From JAABRB01 sp041617635 (GTDB lineage Bacteria > Pseudomonadota > Gammaproteobacteria > Burkholderiales > SG8-39): a stretch of DNA of 64,000 bases. This document shows positions 43,988-52,011 of the stretch, piece by piece. Positions within the stretch are counted from its first letter, which is position 1. Each line of letters begins with the position of its first letter. Location of the stretch: assembly GCA_041617635.1 (NCBI GenBank), contig JBFJOO010000013.1, forward strand, positions 1-64,000. Direction: 5' to 3'. Position numbers and translations under genes: made by a program. The notes below the pieces were generated by a model that worked only from the letters and a program-made list of their open reading frames with translations, was not told the DNA's origin and made no database searches.

Positions 43988-44266
43988 TTAGAGACCTTGC
44001 AAGCCCGTGCCTTGCAGGAGCAGGGAGCACTCCGGATCCGTCTCGCGCAGCCTGAGCAGCGCACTCTCGATCTGGCTCCAGTCGTGGACGCCGCCGCCGT
44101 GGGCCTCCATCCCCTGCGCGAGCTTCTCCCGGCACCTCTGCAGCTCGGACGTGCAAGAGTGATGGAGCGCCCCGGCCAGTGGCGTGCGCTCCCAGCTGCC
44201 GCTGACTCCCGGCGACGTGGCGAGCAATGCCGCTGCAAGGCCTGCGGCGATCCCATCGATTCTCAC
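43988..44266 (-). CDS. Small secreted protein, unknown function
   Basis: 92 residues from a GTG start supported by AAGGAGGA at 44271-44278. The first 23 residues form a signal peptide (GIAAGLAAALLATSPGVSG). The mature part has three cysteines (HSCTSELQRC, DPECS) and Glu/Gln-rich helices. I recognise no family. The codon pattern and the ribosome site make it a likely gene. Upstream lies a 258-base gap containing the terminator of the next small gene, so it is probably transcribed on its own. Confidence 0.6.
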   Translation of the reverse strand: MRIDGIAAGLAAALLATSPGVSGSWERTPLAGALHHSCTSELQRCREKLAQGMEAHGGGVHDWSQIESALLRLRETDPECSLLLQGTGLQGL

Positions 44267-44423
44267 GCGGTCCTCCTTAGCGCAGAGTCCGTCGGCGCGT
44301 CGTTGCGCCAACGCATGACGCCAAGCGTACTCGCTGGGCGCCGCGCGGTCTGCGTTCCAGCGCACCGAACGGATGTGGAATGTGCACCCTCGGCAGGCGC
44401 TCGCGCCGCCGCACCCAGAATGC

Positions 44424-44453
44424 AAAACGCCCGCAGCGTTGCCGCTGCGGGCG
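44424..44453 (-). terminator. Intrinsic terminator of the small secreted protein gene at 44525
   Basis: An 11-bp perfect stem (44428-44438 with 44443-44453, loop TTGC), followed on the minus strand by a run of four T (plus strand AAAA at 44424-44427). It lies 71 bases after the stop of the gene on its right. Confidence 0.75.
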
Positions 44454-44524
44454 TCGTGCAGACTGCGCAAGGCCAGAGTTTTGGGACTGCCTCCTGGGCC
44501 GTGCTCGTCTTCCGCGGCGTGCGC

Positions 44525-44734
44525 TCAGTTCGACGCCACGCCACTGGTTCCGGCGTACCAGAACGTGTCGTTCGCGTTCGGGCTGCCGATCAGGCGCTGG
44601 TCCGCCTGAACGTTGAAGGTGATCTCGGCGCCGCCCACTTCGGGCATGAGGTACAGCGGATCGGCATCGGCGAGGGCAAACGGGGCAACGGCGGCCAGCG
44701 CGACACCAGCGATCAGACCATGAAGTTTCGACAT
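44525..44734 (-). CDS. Small secreted protein, unknown function
   Basis: 69 residues. ATG preceded by AAAGGAGCAGCAAA. Signal peptide at about 1-23 (LHGLIAGVALAAVAPFALA), leaving a mature peptide of about 46 residues that begins DADPLYLMPEVGGAEITF and has no cysteine. A terminator follows. Being a short, well-signalled, monocistronic gene it may be well expressed. No family recognised. Confidence 0.65.
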   Translation of the reverse strand: MSKLHGLIAGVALAAVAPFALADADPLYLMPEVGGAEITFNVQADQRLIGSPNANDTFWYAGTSGVASN

Positions 44735-44990
44735 TTTGCTGCTCCTTTGAGTAAGAGTGGTTGAGGTATCAGCGCCTGTTTCCGAAACCCTTGTAGCGCA
44801 GTGCTGATGGAGCGTATCTTCGCGCCGCCCGCAGGGAAAATCAGTGACCGGTGACGGTCCGGATTTGTGAACCCTGCACACTCGGCATCCGGATTGGGCC
44901 ACGTTGGGAGGCGAGGGATGGGCGACGCACCCCGGCGTATGATCCCGGGAATCGTCTCCCGCGCCGGCTGACCTGCTACAAGTAGCGCTT
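44735..44990. other. Divergent intergenic region
   Basis: 256 bases between the small secreted protein gene (minus) and the patatin gene (plus). No additional gene is supported. I see no strong promoter pair, though both genes must start here. Confidence 0.4.
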
Positions 44991-46850
44991 ATGTCGAAGA
45001 TCGAGTCCATGCCTGCAAGCGGCGCCGAGTCCGCGTGGAGCGAGTTCTGGAACGCGCAGCTCGCCTCGCACCTCGCCGCATTCTTCGCGTCCGCCGATCG
45101 CGCGGCGCTCGCCGAGCTGCAGGCGGACGCGGAATGGGTCTCGCTGCGTGGTGGCGACGTCCTCTTCCGCCGCGGCGATCCCGGGAACGCCGCGTACACC
45201 GTGCTGTCCGGGCGGCTGCGCGTCGTCGACGACACCGCGGGCGAGCGGGCGCTGAACGAGGTCGGCGCCGGCGAGATGCTCGGCGAGATGGCGCTGCTCT
45301 CGGCGGAGCGGCGCTCGGCGACGGTGCTCGCCGTGCGCGACTCGCTGCTGGCACGGCTTCCGGAGGCGGCCTTTCATCGCCTGATCGAACGGGAGCCGGC
45401 CGTGCTGCGGCGAATCAGCGCGATGCTGAGCGAACGGCTGCGGAAAGGGAGCGCCGGAGAACGGCGTGGCAGATCGGTGGTTCAGACGCTTGCCGTCGTG
45501 CCCGCCGGCGCGGGTCCCGGCGCCGCGGCGTTCGCGCATCGCCTGGCCGAAGCGCTCAGGCCGCTTGGCGGCACTCTCCACCTCGACGCCAAGCGCGTCG
45601 ATCACGCGCTCGGGCGTGACGGCATCGCGCGCTGCGCAGAGCAGGACCCGGCGAGCCGCCGCCTCGTGCAGTGGCTGAACGAGCAGGAGCTCGCGCATCG
45701 CTTCGTGGTCTTCGAGGCCGATCCGCTGCTCTCCACCTGGACCGAGCGGGCCGTTCGCCAGGCCGATCATGTCGTGTTCGTCGCCGACGCCGCGGCGCCG
45801 CCGGAGCCCGGCGAGGCCGAGCGGGCATTGGCCGCGCGCTGGCGCACCGGGCGCGCCCCACGCCGGAGCCTCGTCCTCCTGCGCGACGGTGGCACGCCTG
45901 GCGGCACTGCCGCCTTCCTCGCGACCCGGGAGGTGGACTGCCACTACCACATCGACCTGGGCCGGACCGCGGATCTCGCGCGCCTCGCGCGTTGTCTCAC
46001 CGGTGCGGGCGTCGGGCTGGTGCTCGGGGGCGGAGGTGCGCGCGGCTTCGCGCACCTCGGCGTTCTGCGCGCGCTCGCCGAAGCGGAGATTCCGATCGAC
46101 TGGGTGGGCGGGACCAGCCTCGGCGCGATCATCGCCGCGCTCGTCGCGCAACGGCTATCGTCCGGCGAGGCGCTCGCGCAGTGCAAGGAGCAATTCTCCG
46201 CGCTGAAGGATCCGACCTTCCCGGTCGTCGCGTTGCTCGCCGGCCGGCGGATTCGCGCGAAGCTCGCGCGCGTATTCGGCGCTGCGGCGATCGAGGATCT
46301 GCCGCTTCCGTATCTGTGCGTTTCCACCAACCTCTCGCGTGCCGCGCAGACGGTGCACGAGCGCGGTCCGCTGGTGCGCGCGATCAGCGCAAGCATCGCG
46401 CTGCCGGGGATCCTGCCGCCGGTGAGCCTGGGCGGTGACCTGCACGTCGACGGCGGGCTGCTGAACAACCTGCCGATCGACGTGATGGCCGCGAAACCGG
46501 AGATCGGCACCGTGCTCGCGGTCGACGTGAGCGCCGAGGTCGAGATGCGCGCGCCGTCGGACCGCGCGCTCGAGACGTCCGGGTGGCGCATGCTCTGGGA
46601 CCGGATGCATCCCGGGGCGGCGCGCACCGAGGTGCCCTCGATCATGAGCCTGCTCACGCGCAGCGCGCTGGTCGCAAGCGTCTACTGGTCCCGCGAGCGG
46701 CACGCTGCCGAGGCGGCGAGCCTCTATCTGCGCATTCCCATGGCCGATTTGCGCCTGCTCGCCTTCGAGCGGATCGACGAGATCGTCGCGCGCGGCTACG
46801 AGGCTGCGCGCGGCGCGATTAATGCGTGGTCGGAGGGGCGTCCCCGCTGA
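44991..46850 (+). CDS. Patatin-like phospholipase with N-terminal cyclic-nucleotide-binding-like domain
   Basis: 619 residues. N-terminal cNMP-type beta-roll at about 35-150 (LRGGDVLFRRGDPGNAAYTVLSGRLRV, GAGEMLGEMALLSAERRSATVLA). A central linker precedes the patatin domain (about 340-540) with oxyanion loop GGGGARGFAHLGVLRAL, nucleophile GGTSLGA (Ser) and catalytic Asp in DGGLLNNLP. This is the bacterial NTE/RssA-like architecture: a lipid hydrolase probably tuned by ligand binding. The cytoplasmic face of the inner membrane is the likely site. It converges on pilU. Confidence 0.92.
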   Translation: MSKIESMPASGAESAWSEFWNAQLASHLAAFFASADRAALAELQADAEWVSLRGGDVLFRRGDPGNAAYTVLSGRLRVVDDTAGERALNEVGAGEMLGEMALLSAERRSATVLAVRDSLLARLPEAAFHRLIEREPAVLRRISAMLSERLRKGSAGERRGRSVVQTLAVVPAGAGPGAAAFAHRLAEALRPLGGTLHLDAKRVDHALGRDGIARCAEQDPASRRLVQWLNEQELAHRFVVFEADPLLSTWTERAVRQADHVVFVADAAAPPEPGEAERALAARWRTGRAPRRSLVLLRDGGTPGGTAAFLATREVDCHYHIDLGRTADLARLARCLTGAGVGLVLGGGGARGFAHLGVLRALAEAEIPIDWVGGTSLGAIIAALVAQRLSSGEALAQCKEQFSALKDPTFPVVALLAGRRIRAKLARVFGAAAIEDLPLPYLCVSTNLSRAAQTVHERGPLVRAISASIALPGILPPVSLGGDLHVDGGLLNNLPIDVMAAKPEIGTVLAVDVSAEVEMRAPSDRALETSGWRMLWDRMHPGAARTEVPSIMSLLTRSALVASVYWSRERHAAEAASLYLRIPMADLRLLAFERIDEIVARGYEAARGAINAWSEGRPR

Positions 46851-46927
46851 TCGCGTAGGGTGTCGCAGCCCGAGCACTTCACGCTGCGCGGCCGCCTTGG
46901 GCGGCTCGTCGAGCACCCCACACGACT

Positions 46928-46958
46928 GGGGCGCGGCGGCCGCGCGCCGCCGCGCCCC
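46928..46958. terminator. GC hairpin between convergent genes
   Basis: A perfect 13-bp inverted repeat (46928-46940 with 46946-46958, 5-base loop) lies between the patatin stop (46850) and the pilU stop (46968). No T tract follows, so it resembles a bidirectional GC-rich transcription stop, judged mainly from position. Confidence 0.5.
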
Positions 46959-46967
46959 ATGCCTCGC

Positions 46968-48107
46968 TCAGGAGGAGATCGAGAGGTGATCGATCCCCTG
47001 CGTGATGTCGCGATTCTTCGCCTCGGTGGAATGCAGCTTGATGGAGAGACGCAGGTCGTTCACGCTGTCGGCGTTACGCAAGGCGTCCTCGTAGGTGATG
47101 ATGCCCGTGTCGTACAGGTCGAAGAGGTGCTGGTCGAAGGTCTGCATGCCGAGCTCGCGCGAGCGCTTCATGATCTCCTTGATCTCGTGCACCTCGCCCT
47201 TGAAGATCAGGTCGGAGATGAGCGGCGAGTTCAGCATGACCTCCACCACCGCGATCCGGCCCTTGCCCTCCTTCCGCGGGACGAGACGCTGCGAGACCAT
47301 CCCGCGCAGGTTCAGCGAGAGGTCCATGAGGAGCTGCGGGCGCCGCTCCTCGGGGAAGAAGTTGATGATCCGGTCGAGCGCCTGGTTCGCGCTGTTCGCG
47401 TGCAGCGTCGCCATGCAAAGGTGGCCGGTCTCGGCGAAGGCGATGCCGTAGTCCATCGTCTCGCGGTCGCGGATCTCGCCCATCAGGATCACGTCCGGCG
47501 CCTGGCGCAGGGTGTTCTTCAGCGCGATGCCCCAGCCCTCGGTGTCGACGCCGATCTCGCGCTGGGTGATGATGCAGTTCTGGTGCGGGTGCACGTACTC
47601 GACCGGGTCCTCGATCGTGATGATGTGCCCGTAGGAGTTCGCGTTACGGTAGCCCACCATCGCGGCGAGCGACGTCGACTTTCCCGAGCCGGTCGCGCCG
47701 ACCATGATCACCAGGCCGCGCTTGGTGAGGGCGACTTCCTTCAGCACCGGCGGGAGGTTGAGCTCCTCGAAGGTCGGAATCTTGGCGTTGATCGTCCGCA
47801 GCACCATGCCGATCGAGCCCATCTGCACGAACGCGTTGACCCGGAAGCGGCCGATGCCGGCCGGGCTGATCGCGAAGTTGCACTCCTTGCTCGATTCGAA
47901 CTCGGCGGCCTGCCGGTCGTTCATGACCGAGCGCACGAGGTCCTGGGTGTGCTGAGCGGTGAGCGGCTGTTGCGACACCGGGGTCACCTTGCCGTCGACC
48001 TTGATGGCCGGCGGAAAGCCGACCGTGATGAAGAGGTCCGACGCCTTCTTGGTGACCATCAGCCGCAGAAGGTCGTTGATGAATTTCGATGCCTGGTCTC
48101 GTTCCAT
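46968..48107 (-). CDS. pilU: Type IV pilus retraction ATPase PilU
   Basis: 379 residues. Walker A GATGSGKST, Walker B/Asp box around HIITIEDPVEYVH, and the LMGEIRDRETMDYGIAFAETGHLCMATLH segment identify the PilT/PilU family; the longer length and the KSTSLAAMVGYRN form fit PilU. It is a hexameric cytoplasmic motor aiding pilus retraction. ATG with GAGGTAG upstream. 94 bases after pilT, same strand, so pilT-pilU is one unit. Confidence 0.92.
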   Translation of the reverse strand: MERDQASKFINDLLRLMVTKKASDLFITVGFPPAIKVDGKVTPVSQQPLTAQHTQDLVRSVMNDRQAAEFESSKECNFAISPAGIGRFRVNAFVQMGSIGMVLRTINAKIPTFEELNLPPVLKEVALTKRGLVIMVGATGSGKSTSLAAMVGYRNANSYGHIITIEDPVEYVHPHQNCIITQREIGVDTEGWGIALKNTLRQAPDVILMGEIRDRETMDYGIAFAETGHLCMATLHANSANQALDRIINFFPEERRPQLLMDLSLNLRGMVSQRLVPRKEGKGRIAVVEVMLNSPLISDLIFKGEVHEIKEIMKRSRELGMQTFDQHLFDLYDTGIITYEDALRNADSVNDLRLSIKLHSTEAKNRDITQGIDHLSISS

Positions 48108-48201
48108 GGTCTACCTCGCTCCAGGGACGCGCAACGCGCCCATTATGCGCCTCGTCCGGTCGGTTGGAATCCCCGCCGTGGGGTGGGCGGGGGCTTGCCG
48201 C

Positions 48202-49245
48202 TCAGCCGATGAAGGCGTCCTTGTTCTGCGCGCGCGCGCGGGCTTCCGCAACGGTCACCACGCCGCGCTTCACGAGCTCGGTCAGGTTCTGGTCGAGGGT
48301 CTGCATGCCGAGCTGCTGGCCGGTCTGGATCGCAGAGTACATCTGCGCGATCTTGTTCTCTCGGATCAGGTTGCGGATGGCCGGCGTGCCGACCATGATC
48401 TCGTGCGCCGCCACGCGGCCCTCGCCGTCCTTCGTCTTCATCAGAGTCTGCGCGATCACCGCGCGCAAGGACTCCGAGAGCATGGCCCGCACCATCTCTT
48501 TCTCGGCGGCGGGGAACACGTCCACGATCCGGTCGATCGTCTTGGCCGCCGAGCTCGTGTGCAGCGTCCCGAACACCAGGTGGCCGGTCTCGGCGCCGGT
48601 CAGCGCGAGGCGGATGGTCTCGAGGTCGCGCATCTCGCCGACGAGGATGACGTCCGGGTCTTCCCGCAGCGCGCTGCGCAGCGCGTTGGAGAACGAGAGC
48701 GTGTGCGGGCCGACCTCGCGCTGGTTGATCAGGCACTTCTTGCTCTCGTGCACGAACTCGATCGGGTCCTCGATCGTGAGGATGTGGCCGTGCTCGTTCT
48801 CGTTGATGTCGTTCACCATCGCCGCAAGCGTCGTGGACTTTCCGGAGCCGGTCGGGCCGGTCACGAGCACGATGCCGCGCGGCTGCTTCGCGATCTCGGC
48901 GAAGATCTTCGGTGCATTGAGCTCCTCGAGCGTGAGCACTTTCGAGGGAATCGTCCGCATCACGGCGGCCGCGCCGCGGTTCTGGTTGAAGGCGTTCACG
49001 CGGAAGCGCGCGAGCCCCGGCACCGCAAACGAGAAGTCGCACTCCAGGTTCTCTTCGTACGCCTTGCGCTGCGCGTCGTTCATGATGTCGTACACCATCG
49101 CGTGCACGTCCTTGTGCTCCATCGGCGGCAGGTTGATGCGCCGCACGTCGCCGTGCACGCGGATCATCGGCGGCAGGCCGGACGAGAGGTGGAGGTCGGA
49201 CGCTTTGTTCTTGACGACGAAAGCGAGCAGCTCGGTGATATCCAT
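48202..49245 (-). CDS. pilT: Type IV pilus retraction ATPase PilT
   Basis: 347 residues, the normal length of PilT. Walker A GPTGSGKST, HILTIEDPIEFVH, LVGEMRDLETIRLALTAAETGH-like segment (here LTGAETGHLVFGTLHT), and the start MDITELLAFVVKNKASDLHLSSG are diagnostic. It powers pilus retraction for twitching motility. Directly divergent from yggS, as in many proteobacteria, where pilT sits beside yggS and proC. Confidence 0.96.
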   Translation of the reverse strand: MDITELLAFVVKNKASDLHLSSGLPPMIRVHGDVRRINLPPMEHKDVHAMVYDIMNDAQRKAYEENLECDFSFAVPGLARFRVNAFNQNRGAAAVMRTIPSKVLTLEELNAPKIFAEIAKQPRGIVLVTGPTGSGKSTTLAAMVNDINENEHGHILTIEDPIEFVHESKKCLINQREVGPHTLSFSNALRSALREDPDVILVGEMRDLETIRLALTGAETGHLVFGTLHTSSAAKTIDRIVDVFPAAEKEMVRAMLSESLRAVIAQTLMKTKDGEGRVAAHEIMVGTPAIRNLIRENKIAQMYSAIQTGQQLGMQTLDQNLTELVKRGVVTVAEARARAQNKDAFIG

Positions 49246-49303
49246 ATAATTCTTCCCTGGTTGTGCGGCGGGGTGGCGCCGGAATTCCGATCTGGGTTCG
49301 GGG

Positions 49304-49332
49304 TTGTTATCGAGCCGAAATCTTCCTGTAAT
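49304..49332 (+). promoter_or_regulatory. Candidate sigma-70 promoter of yggS
   Basis: TTGTTA at 49304-49309 and TGTAAT at 49327-49332 with a 17-base spacer, about 30 bases before the ATG at 49363. A good match in an AT-richer stretch between divergent pilT and yggS. Confidence 0.5.
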
Positions 49333-49362
49333 TCAGTCGGTTCCCGTGCGAACCTGAGAATT

Positions 49363-50049
49363 ATGAACACAATCGCTACGAACCTACAAGGCGTAAATTC
49401 CCGGATCGTGCAGAGTGCGCGGGGGGCGGGTCGCGACCCCCGTGACATAGTTCTCGTGGCGGTGACCAAGACGTTCGGGCCGGACGCGATACGCGCCGCC
49501 CACGCGGCGGGTCAACGCGACTTCGGCGAGAGCTACGCGCAGGAGGCGCTCGAGAAGATGCCCGCGCTCGCCGACCTGGATCTCGTCTGGCACTTCATCG
49601 GCCCGATCCAGAGCAACAAGACCCGAGCGCTCGCCGAGTCCTTCGCCTGGGTGCACTCGGTCGACCGGCTGAAGATCGCGGAGCGGCTCGCGGCGCAGCG
49701 ACCCGCAACGATGACGCCGCTCCAGGTGTGCATCGAGGTGAACGTGAGCGGGGAGGCGACGAAAGCGGGCGTCGCGCCGGACGAGGTCCGCGCGATCGCG
49801 ACGGCGGTCGCCCGCCTGCCACGCCTCAAGCTGCGCGGCCTGATGGCGATCCCCGCGCCGACCGGGGATCCGGCGCTGCAGCGCAAGCGCTTCGAATCCC
49901 TGCGCGACCTGCGCGACGCGCTGAATCGGGACGGCCACGCGCTCGACACCCTGTCGATGGGCATGTCCGACGACTTCGAGGCGGCGATCGCGGCGGGCAG
50001 CACCATCGTGCGGGTGGGGACGGCGATCTTCGGCCCGCGGAAAAAGTGA
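49363..50049 (+). CDS. yggS: PLP homeostasis protein, YggS/PipY family
   Basis: 228 residues. The PLP-binding Lys lies in VLVAVTKTF; FGESYAQEAL, WHFIGPIQSNKTR and the C-terminal SMGMSDDFEAAIAAGSTIVRVGTAIFG are diagnostic. Fold-type III PLP protein that keeps free PLP balanced, with no known enzymatic reaction. ATG at 49363 is chosen from the family N-terminus; the in-frame extension upstream is pilT antisense. proC follows after 244 bases that carry two palindromic repeats. Confidence 0.95.
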   Translation: MNTIATNLQGVNSRIVQSARGAGRDPRDIVLVAVTKTFGPDAIRAAHAAGQRDFGESYAQEALEKMPALADLDLVWHFIGPIQSNKTRALAESFAWVHSVDRLKIAERLAAQRPATMTPLQVCIEVNVSGEATKAGVAPDEVRAIATAVARLPRLKLRGLMAIPAPTGDPALQRKRFESLRDLRDALNRDGHALDTLSMGMSDDFEAAIAAGSTIVRVGTAIFGPRKK

Positions 50050-50141
50050 GGCGGACAACCGAACCAGTCGCGGCTGCTAAACTGGGCTGCCGGTGCCCCG
50101 TGGGAGCCTAGCGGATCGAAGAAACTCAGCGTATGCGCGCA

Positions 50142-50174
50142 GGGGGATATACTAGGGGCTTGCCCCTTGTTCGT
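50142..50174 (+). repeat. Palindromic repeat unit 1 (TTGTTCGT family)
   Basis: GGGGATATACTAGGGG, loop, CCCCTTGTTCGT. Shares its left part (GGGGATATAC) and right part (CCCCTTGTTCGT) with units at 50178, 63326 and 63360. The central GGGG/CCCC arms would form a hairpin. It lies between yggS and proC. Confidence 0.8.
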
Positions 50175-50177
50175 TCT

Positions 50178-50212
50178 GGGGGATATACAAGGGGCTTTCC
50201 CCCCTTGTTCGT
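50178..50212 (+). repeat. Palindromic repeat unit 2 (TTGTTCGT family)
   Basis: GGGGGATATACAAGGGG, loop CTTTCC, CCCCTTGTTCGT; ACAAGGGG pairs with CCCCTTGT. Three bases after unit 1 and in the same orientation, so the two form a tandem pair. A stretch of T (GGTTTTTC) follows at 50221, so the pair may also end yggS transcription. Confidence 0.8.
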
Positions 50213-50293
50213 ACGCCCGGGGTTTTTCTTGCACACTCGTCACTCGAAGTCGCCGTGGCGGGCATTCTTCATCAGCCTGCTAGCGGAGGGAGC

Positions 50294-51109
50294 TTGAACG
50301 TCACATTCATCGGCGGCGGCAACATGGCGACGGCGCTGATCGGCGGCTTGGTGGCGCGCGGTATCGCCGCATCCGGGATCAAGATCGTCGAGGTGCTGCA
50401 CGAGGCGCGCGCGCGCCACGCGGAGCAGTTCGGCATCACGAGCGTCGCAACGCCGGCCGAGGCAGTCCCGCACGGCGACGCGGTCGTGCTGGCGGTCAAG
50501 CCCCAGCACATGCGTGATGCCTGCACCGCGCTCGCGCCGCACCTCGCGGACGAGGTCGTGCTCTCCATCGCCGCGGGAACCCGGCTGGACGACATCGGCC
50601 GCTGGCTGGGCGGCAAGACGCGTCTCGCGCGCTGCATGCCGAACACGCCCGCGCTTATCGGTGCCGGGATCAGCGCAGTTTACGCCCGCCCCGCCGTGGG
50701 CCCGGAGCAGCGCGAGGTCGTGCGCACGATCCTCGCGGCAGCCGGCAAGATCGTGTGGGTCGACGACGAAGGCCTGCTCGATCCGGTGACCGCGCTCTCC
50801 GGAAGCGGTCCGGCGTACGTCTTCTACTTTCTCGAGGCGATGCAGCGGGCCGCGGCCGAGATGGGTCTCCCGGATGATGTCGGCAAGGCGCTCGCCGTCG
50901 AGACGCTGCGCGGCGCGGCCGAGCTTGCCGCGCGGTCGGCCGAACCGGCGTCGGTGCTGCGCGAGCGCGTGACGTCCAAGGGCGGCACGACGGAACAGGC
51001 GCTCGCATCGATGAACGCGGACGGCGTCGGCGACGCCATCGTGCGCGCGATCCATGCCGCGAACCGGCGCGCGCGCGAGCTGGGCGACCAGCTCGGGAGG
51101 GACGCATGA
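50294..51109 (+). CDS. proC: Pyrroline-5-carboxylate reductase
   Basis: 271 residues. N-terminal NAD(P) motif FIGGGNMATALIGGL, then KPQHM, and the diagnostic TALSGSGPAYVFYFLEAM with RVTSKGGTTEQAL at the C-terminus. Converts pyrroline-5-carboxylate to proline in the cytoplasm. The start is taken as TTG at 50294 because GGAGGG lies four bases upstream (50285-50290) and no ATG or better codon is near; an upstream in-frame GTG at 50255 is an alternative. Its stop overlaps the yggT start by four bases. Confidence 0.93.
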   Translation: MNVTFIGGGNMATALIGGLVARGIAASGIKIVEVLHEARARHAEQFGITSVATPAEAVPHGDAVVLAVKPQHMRDACTALAPHLADEVVLSIAAGTRLDDIGRWLGGKTRLARCMPNTPALIGAGISAVYARPAVGPEQREVVRTILAAAGKIVWVDDEGLLDPVTALSGSGPAYVFYFLEAMQRAAAEMGLPDDVGKALAVETLRGAAELAARSAEPASVLRERVTSKGGTTEQALASMNADGVGDAIVRAIHAANRRARELGDQLGRDA

Positions 51110-51669
51110 TCGAACAGATCGCCGAGCTCCTCATCAGGACCGCGTTCGGGCTGGTCACCTATCTCGCGCTGGCGCGGTTCTTCATGCAGGCGTTCCGCGC
51201 CCCGTTCCGCAATCCCGTCGGCCAGTTCGTGGTCGCGCTGACCGACTGGGCGGTGCTGCCGCTGCGGCGCGTCGTGCCCACCGCGAGCGGGCTGGATCTC
51301 TCGAGCCTGGTGCTGGCGTGGCTCGCAAAACTCCTCGAGCTGCTTGCGCTCTACTCGCTCGTGGGCGGCGGGCTGGCGACGGCCGGCACGCTCCTCTTCC
51401 TGTGGTCGGTGCTCGAGCTCTTCCGCGCGTGCCTCTACCTCGCGATGTTCGTGGTGATCGTCCACGTCATCACGAGCTGGCTGAGTCCCTACTCCCCGGT
51501 CTCGCCGGTGTTCGACGCGCTGACCCGGCCGCTCTACGCCATCTTCCGGCGCTTCATTCCCACGATCGGCGGCATCGATCTCTCGCCGCTCTTCGTGCTG
51601 ATCCTGATCCAGATCCTGCTCATCGCGCTCGAGGGCGCGCCCCGCATGATGCTCACGAGCATGCGGTGA
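51106..51669 (+). CDS. yggT: YggT-family membrane protein
   Basis: 187 residues with two YggT modules, each with a pair of helices: YLALARFFMQAFRAPFRNPVGQFVVALTDWAVLPLRRVVP and the second around FRACLYLAMFVVIVHVITSWLSPYSP with PLYAIFRRFIP. Often linked to cell division or osmotic balance, unproven. ATG overlaps proC by four bases (ATGA) and the DUF167 gene starts at its own stop (GTGA), so proC-yggT-DUF167 is one coupled unit. Confidence 0.93.
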   Translation: MIEQIAELLIRTAFGLVTYLALARFFMQAFRAPFRNPVGQFVVALTDWAVLPLRRVVPTASGLDLSSLVLAWLAKLLELLALYSLVGGGLATAGTLLFLWSVLELFRACLYLAMFVVIVHVITSWLSPYSPVSPVFDALTRPLYAIFRRFIPTIGGIDLSPLFVLILIQILLIALEGAPRMMLTSMR

Positions 51670-51971
51670 GCGGAGCGGCGGCGTCCTGGCTGACCCGCAC
51701 TCCGACCGGCTGGACGATCGCGGTGCACGTGCAGCCGGGCGCAAAGCGCACCGCGGTCGCCGGCGTGCATGGTGAACGTCTCAAGATCAGGGTCGCCGCG
51801 CCCCCGGTCGAAGGCCGCGCCAACGCAGCAGTCGTCGCCTTCATCGCGGAGCAACTCGGCATTCCCCGCACGCAAGTAACGATCGCCCGCGGCCACCGCT
51901 CCCGCGACAAGACAATCGAGATCACCGCGCTGGATTGCGACCCGGCGAGGCGTTTGCGGGAAGGGGGGTAA
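51666..51971 (+). CDS. DUF167/YggU-family protein
   Basis: 101 residues. VHVQPGAKRTAVAGVHGERLKIRVAAPPVEGRANAAVVAFIAEQLG is the full family core, seen from residue 18 on, with the C-terminal IARGHRSRDKTIEI. Function not known. GTG start at 51666 overlapping yggT as GTGA. It ends where repeat unit 5 begins and converges with pyrX. Confidence 0.93.
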   Translation: MSGAAASWLTRTPTGWTIAVHVQPGAKRTAVAGVHGERLKIRVAAPPVEGRANAAVVAFIAEQLGIPRTQVTIARGHRSRDKTIEITALDCDPARRLREGG

Positions 51972-52004
51972 CGGGGGGAAACCAGGCGGTTTCCCCCTGT
52001 TCGT
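51971..52004 (+). repeat. Palindromic repeat unit 5, degenerate (TTGTTCGT family)
   Basis: GGGGGAAACC - AGGC - GGTTTCCCCC followed by TGTTCGT. It keeps the CCCC..TGTTCGT end and the palindromic layout, but its stem sequence differs from units 1-4. It lies between the convergent DUF167 and pyrX genes and overlaps the stop region of the former. Confidence 0.6.
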
Positions 52005-52011
52005 GAACTAC

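Noticed and set aside
42244..44256. Long N-terminal extension of the MetE-like gene reaching through the VOC gene
   Set aside because: The extension overlaps the VOC gene in another frame. The family N-terminus (YRADQVGSLLRP) sets the start at 43341.
48171..48192. Inverted repeat CCCCGCC/GGCGGGG between pilT and pilU
   Set aside because: It is short, has no T tract, and lies inside a likely operon, so calling it a terminator is not supported.
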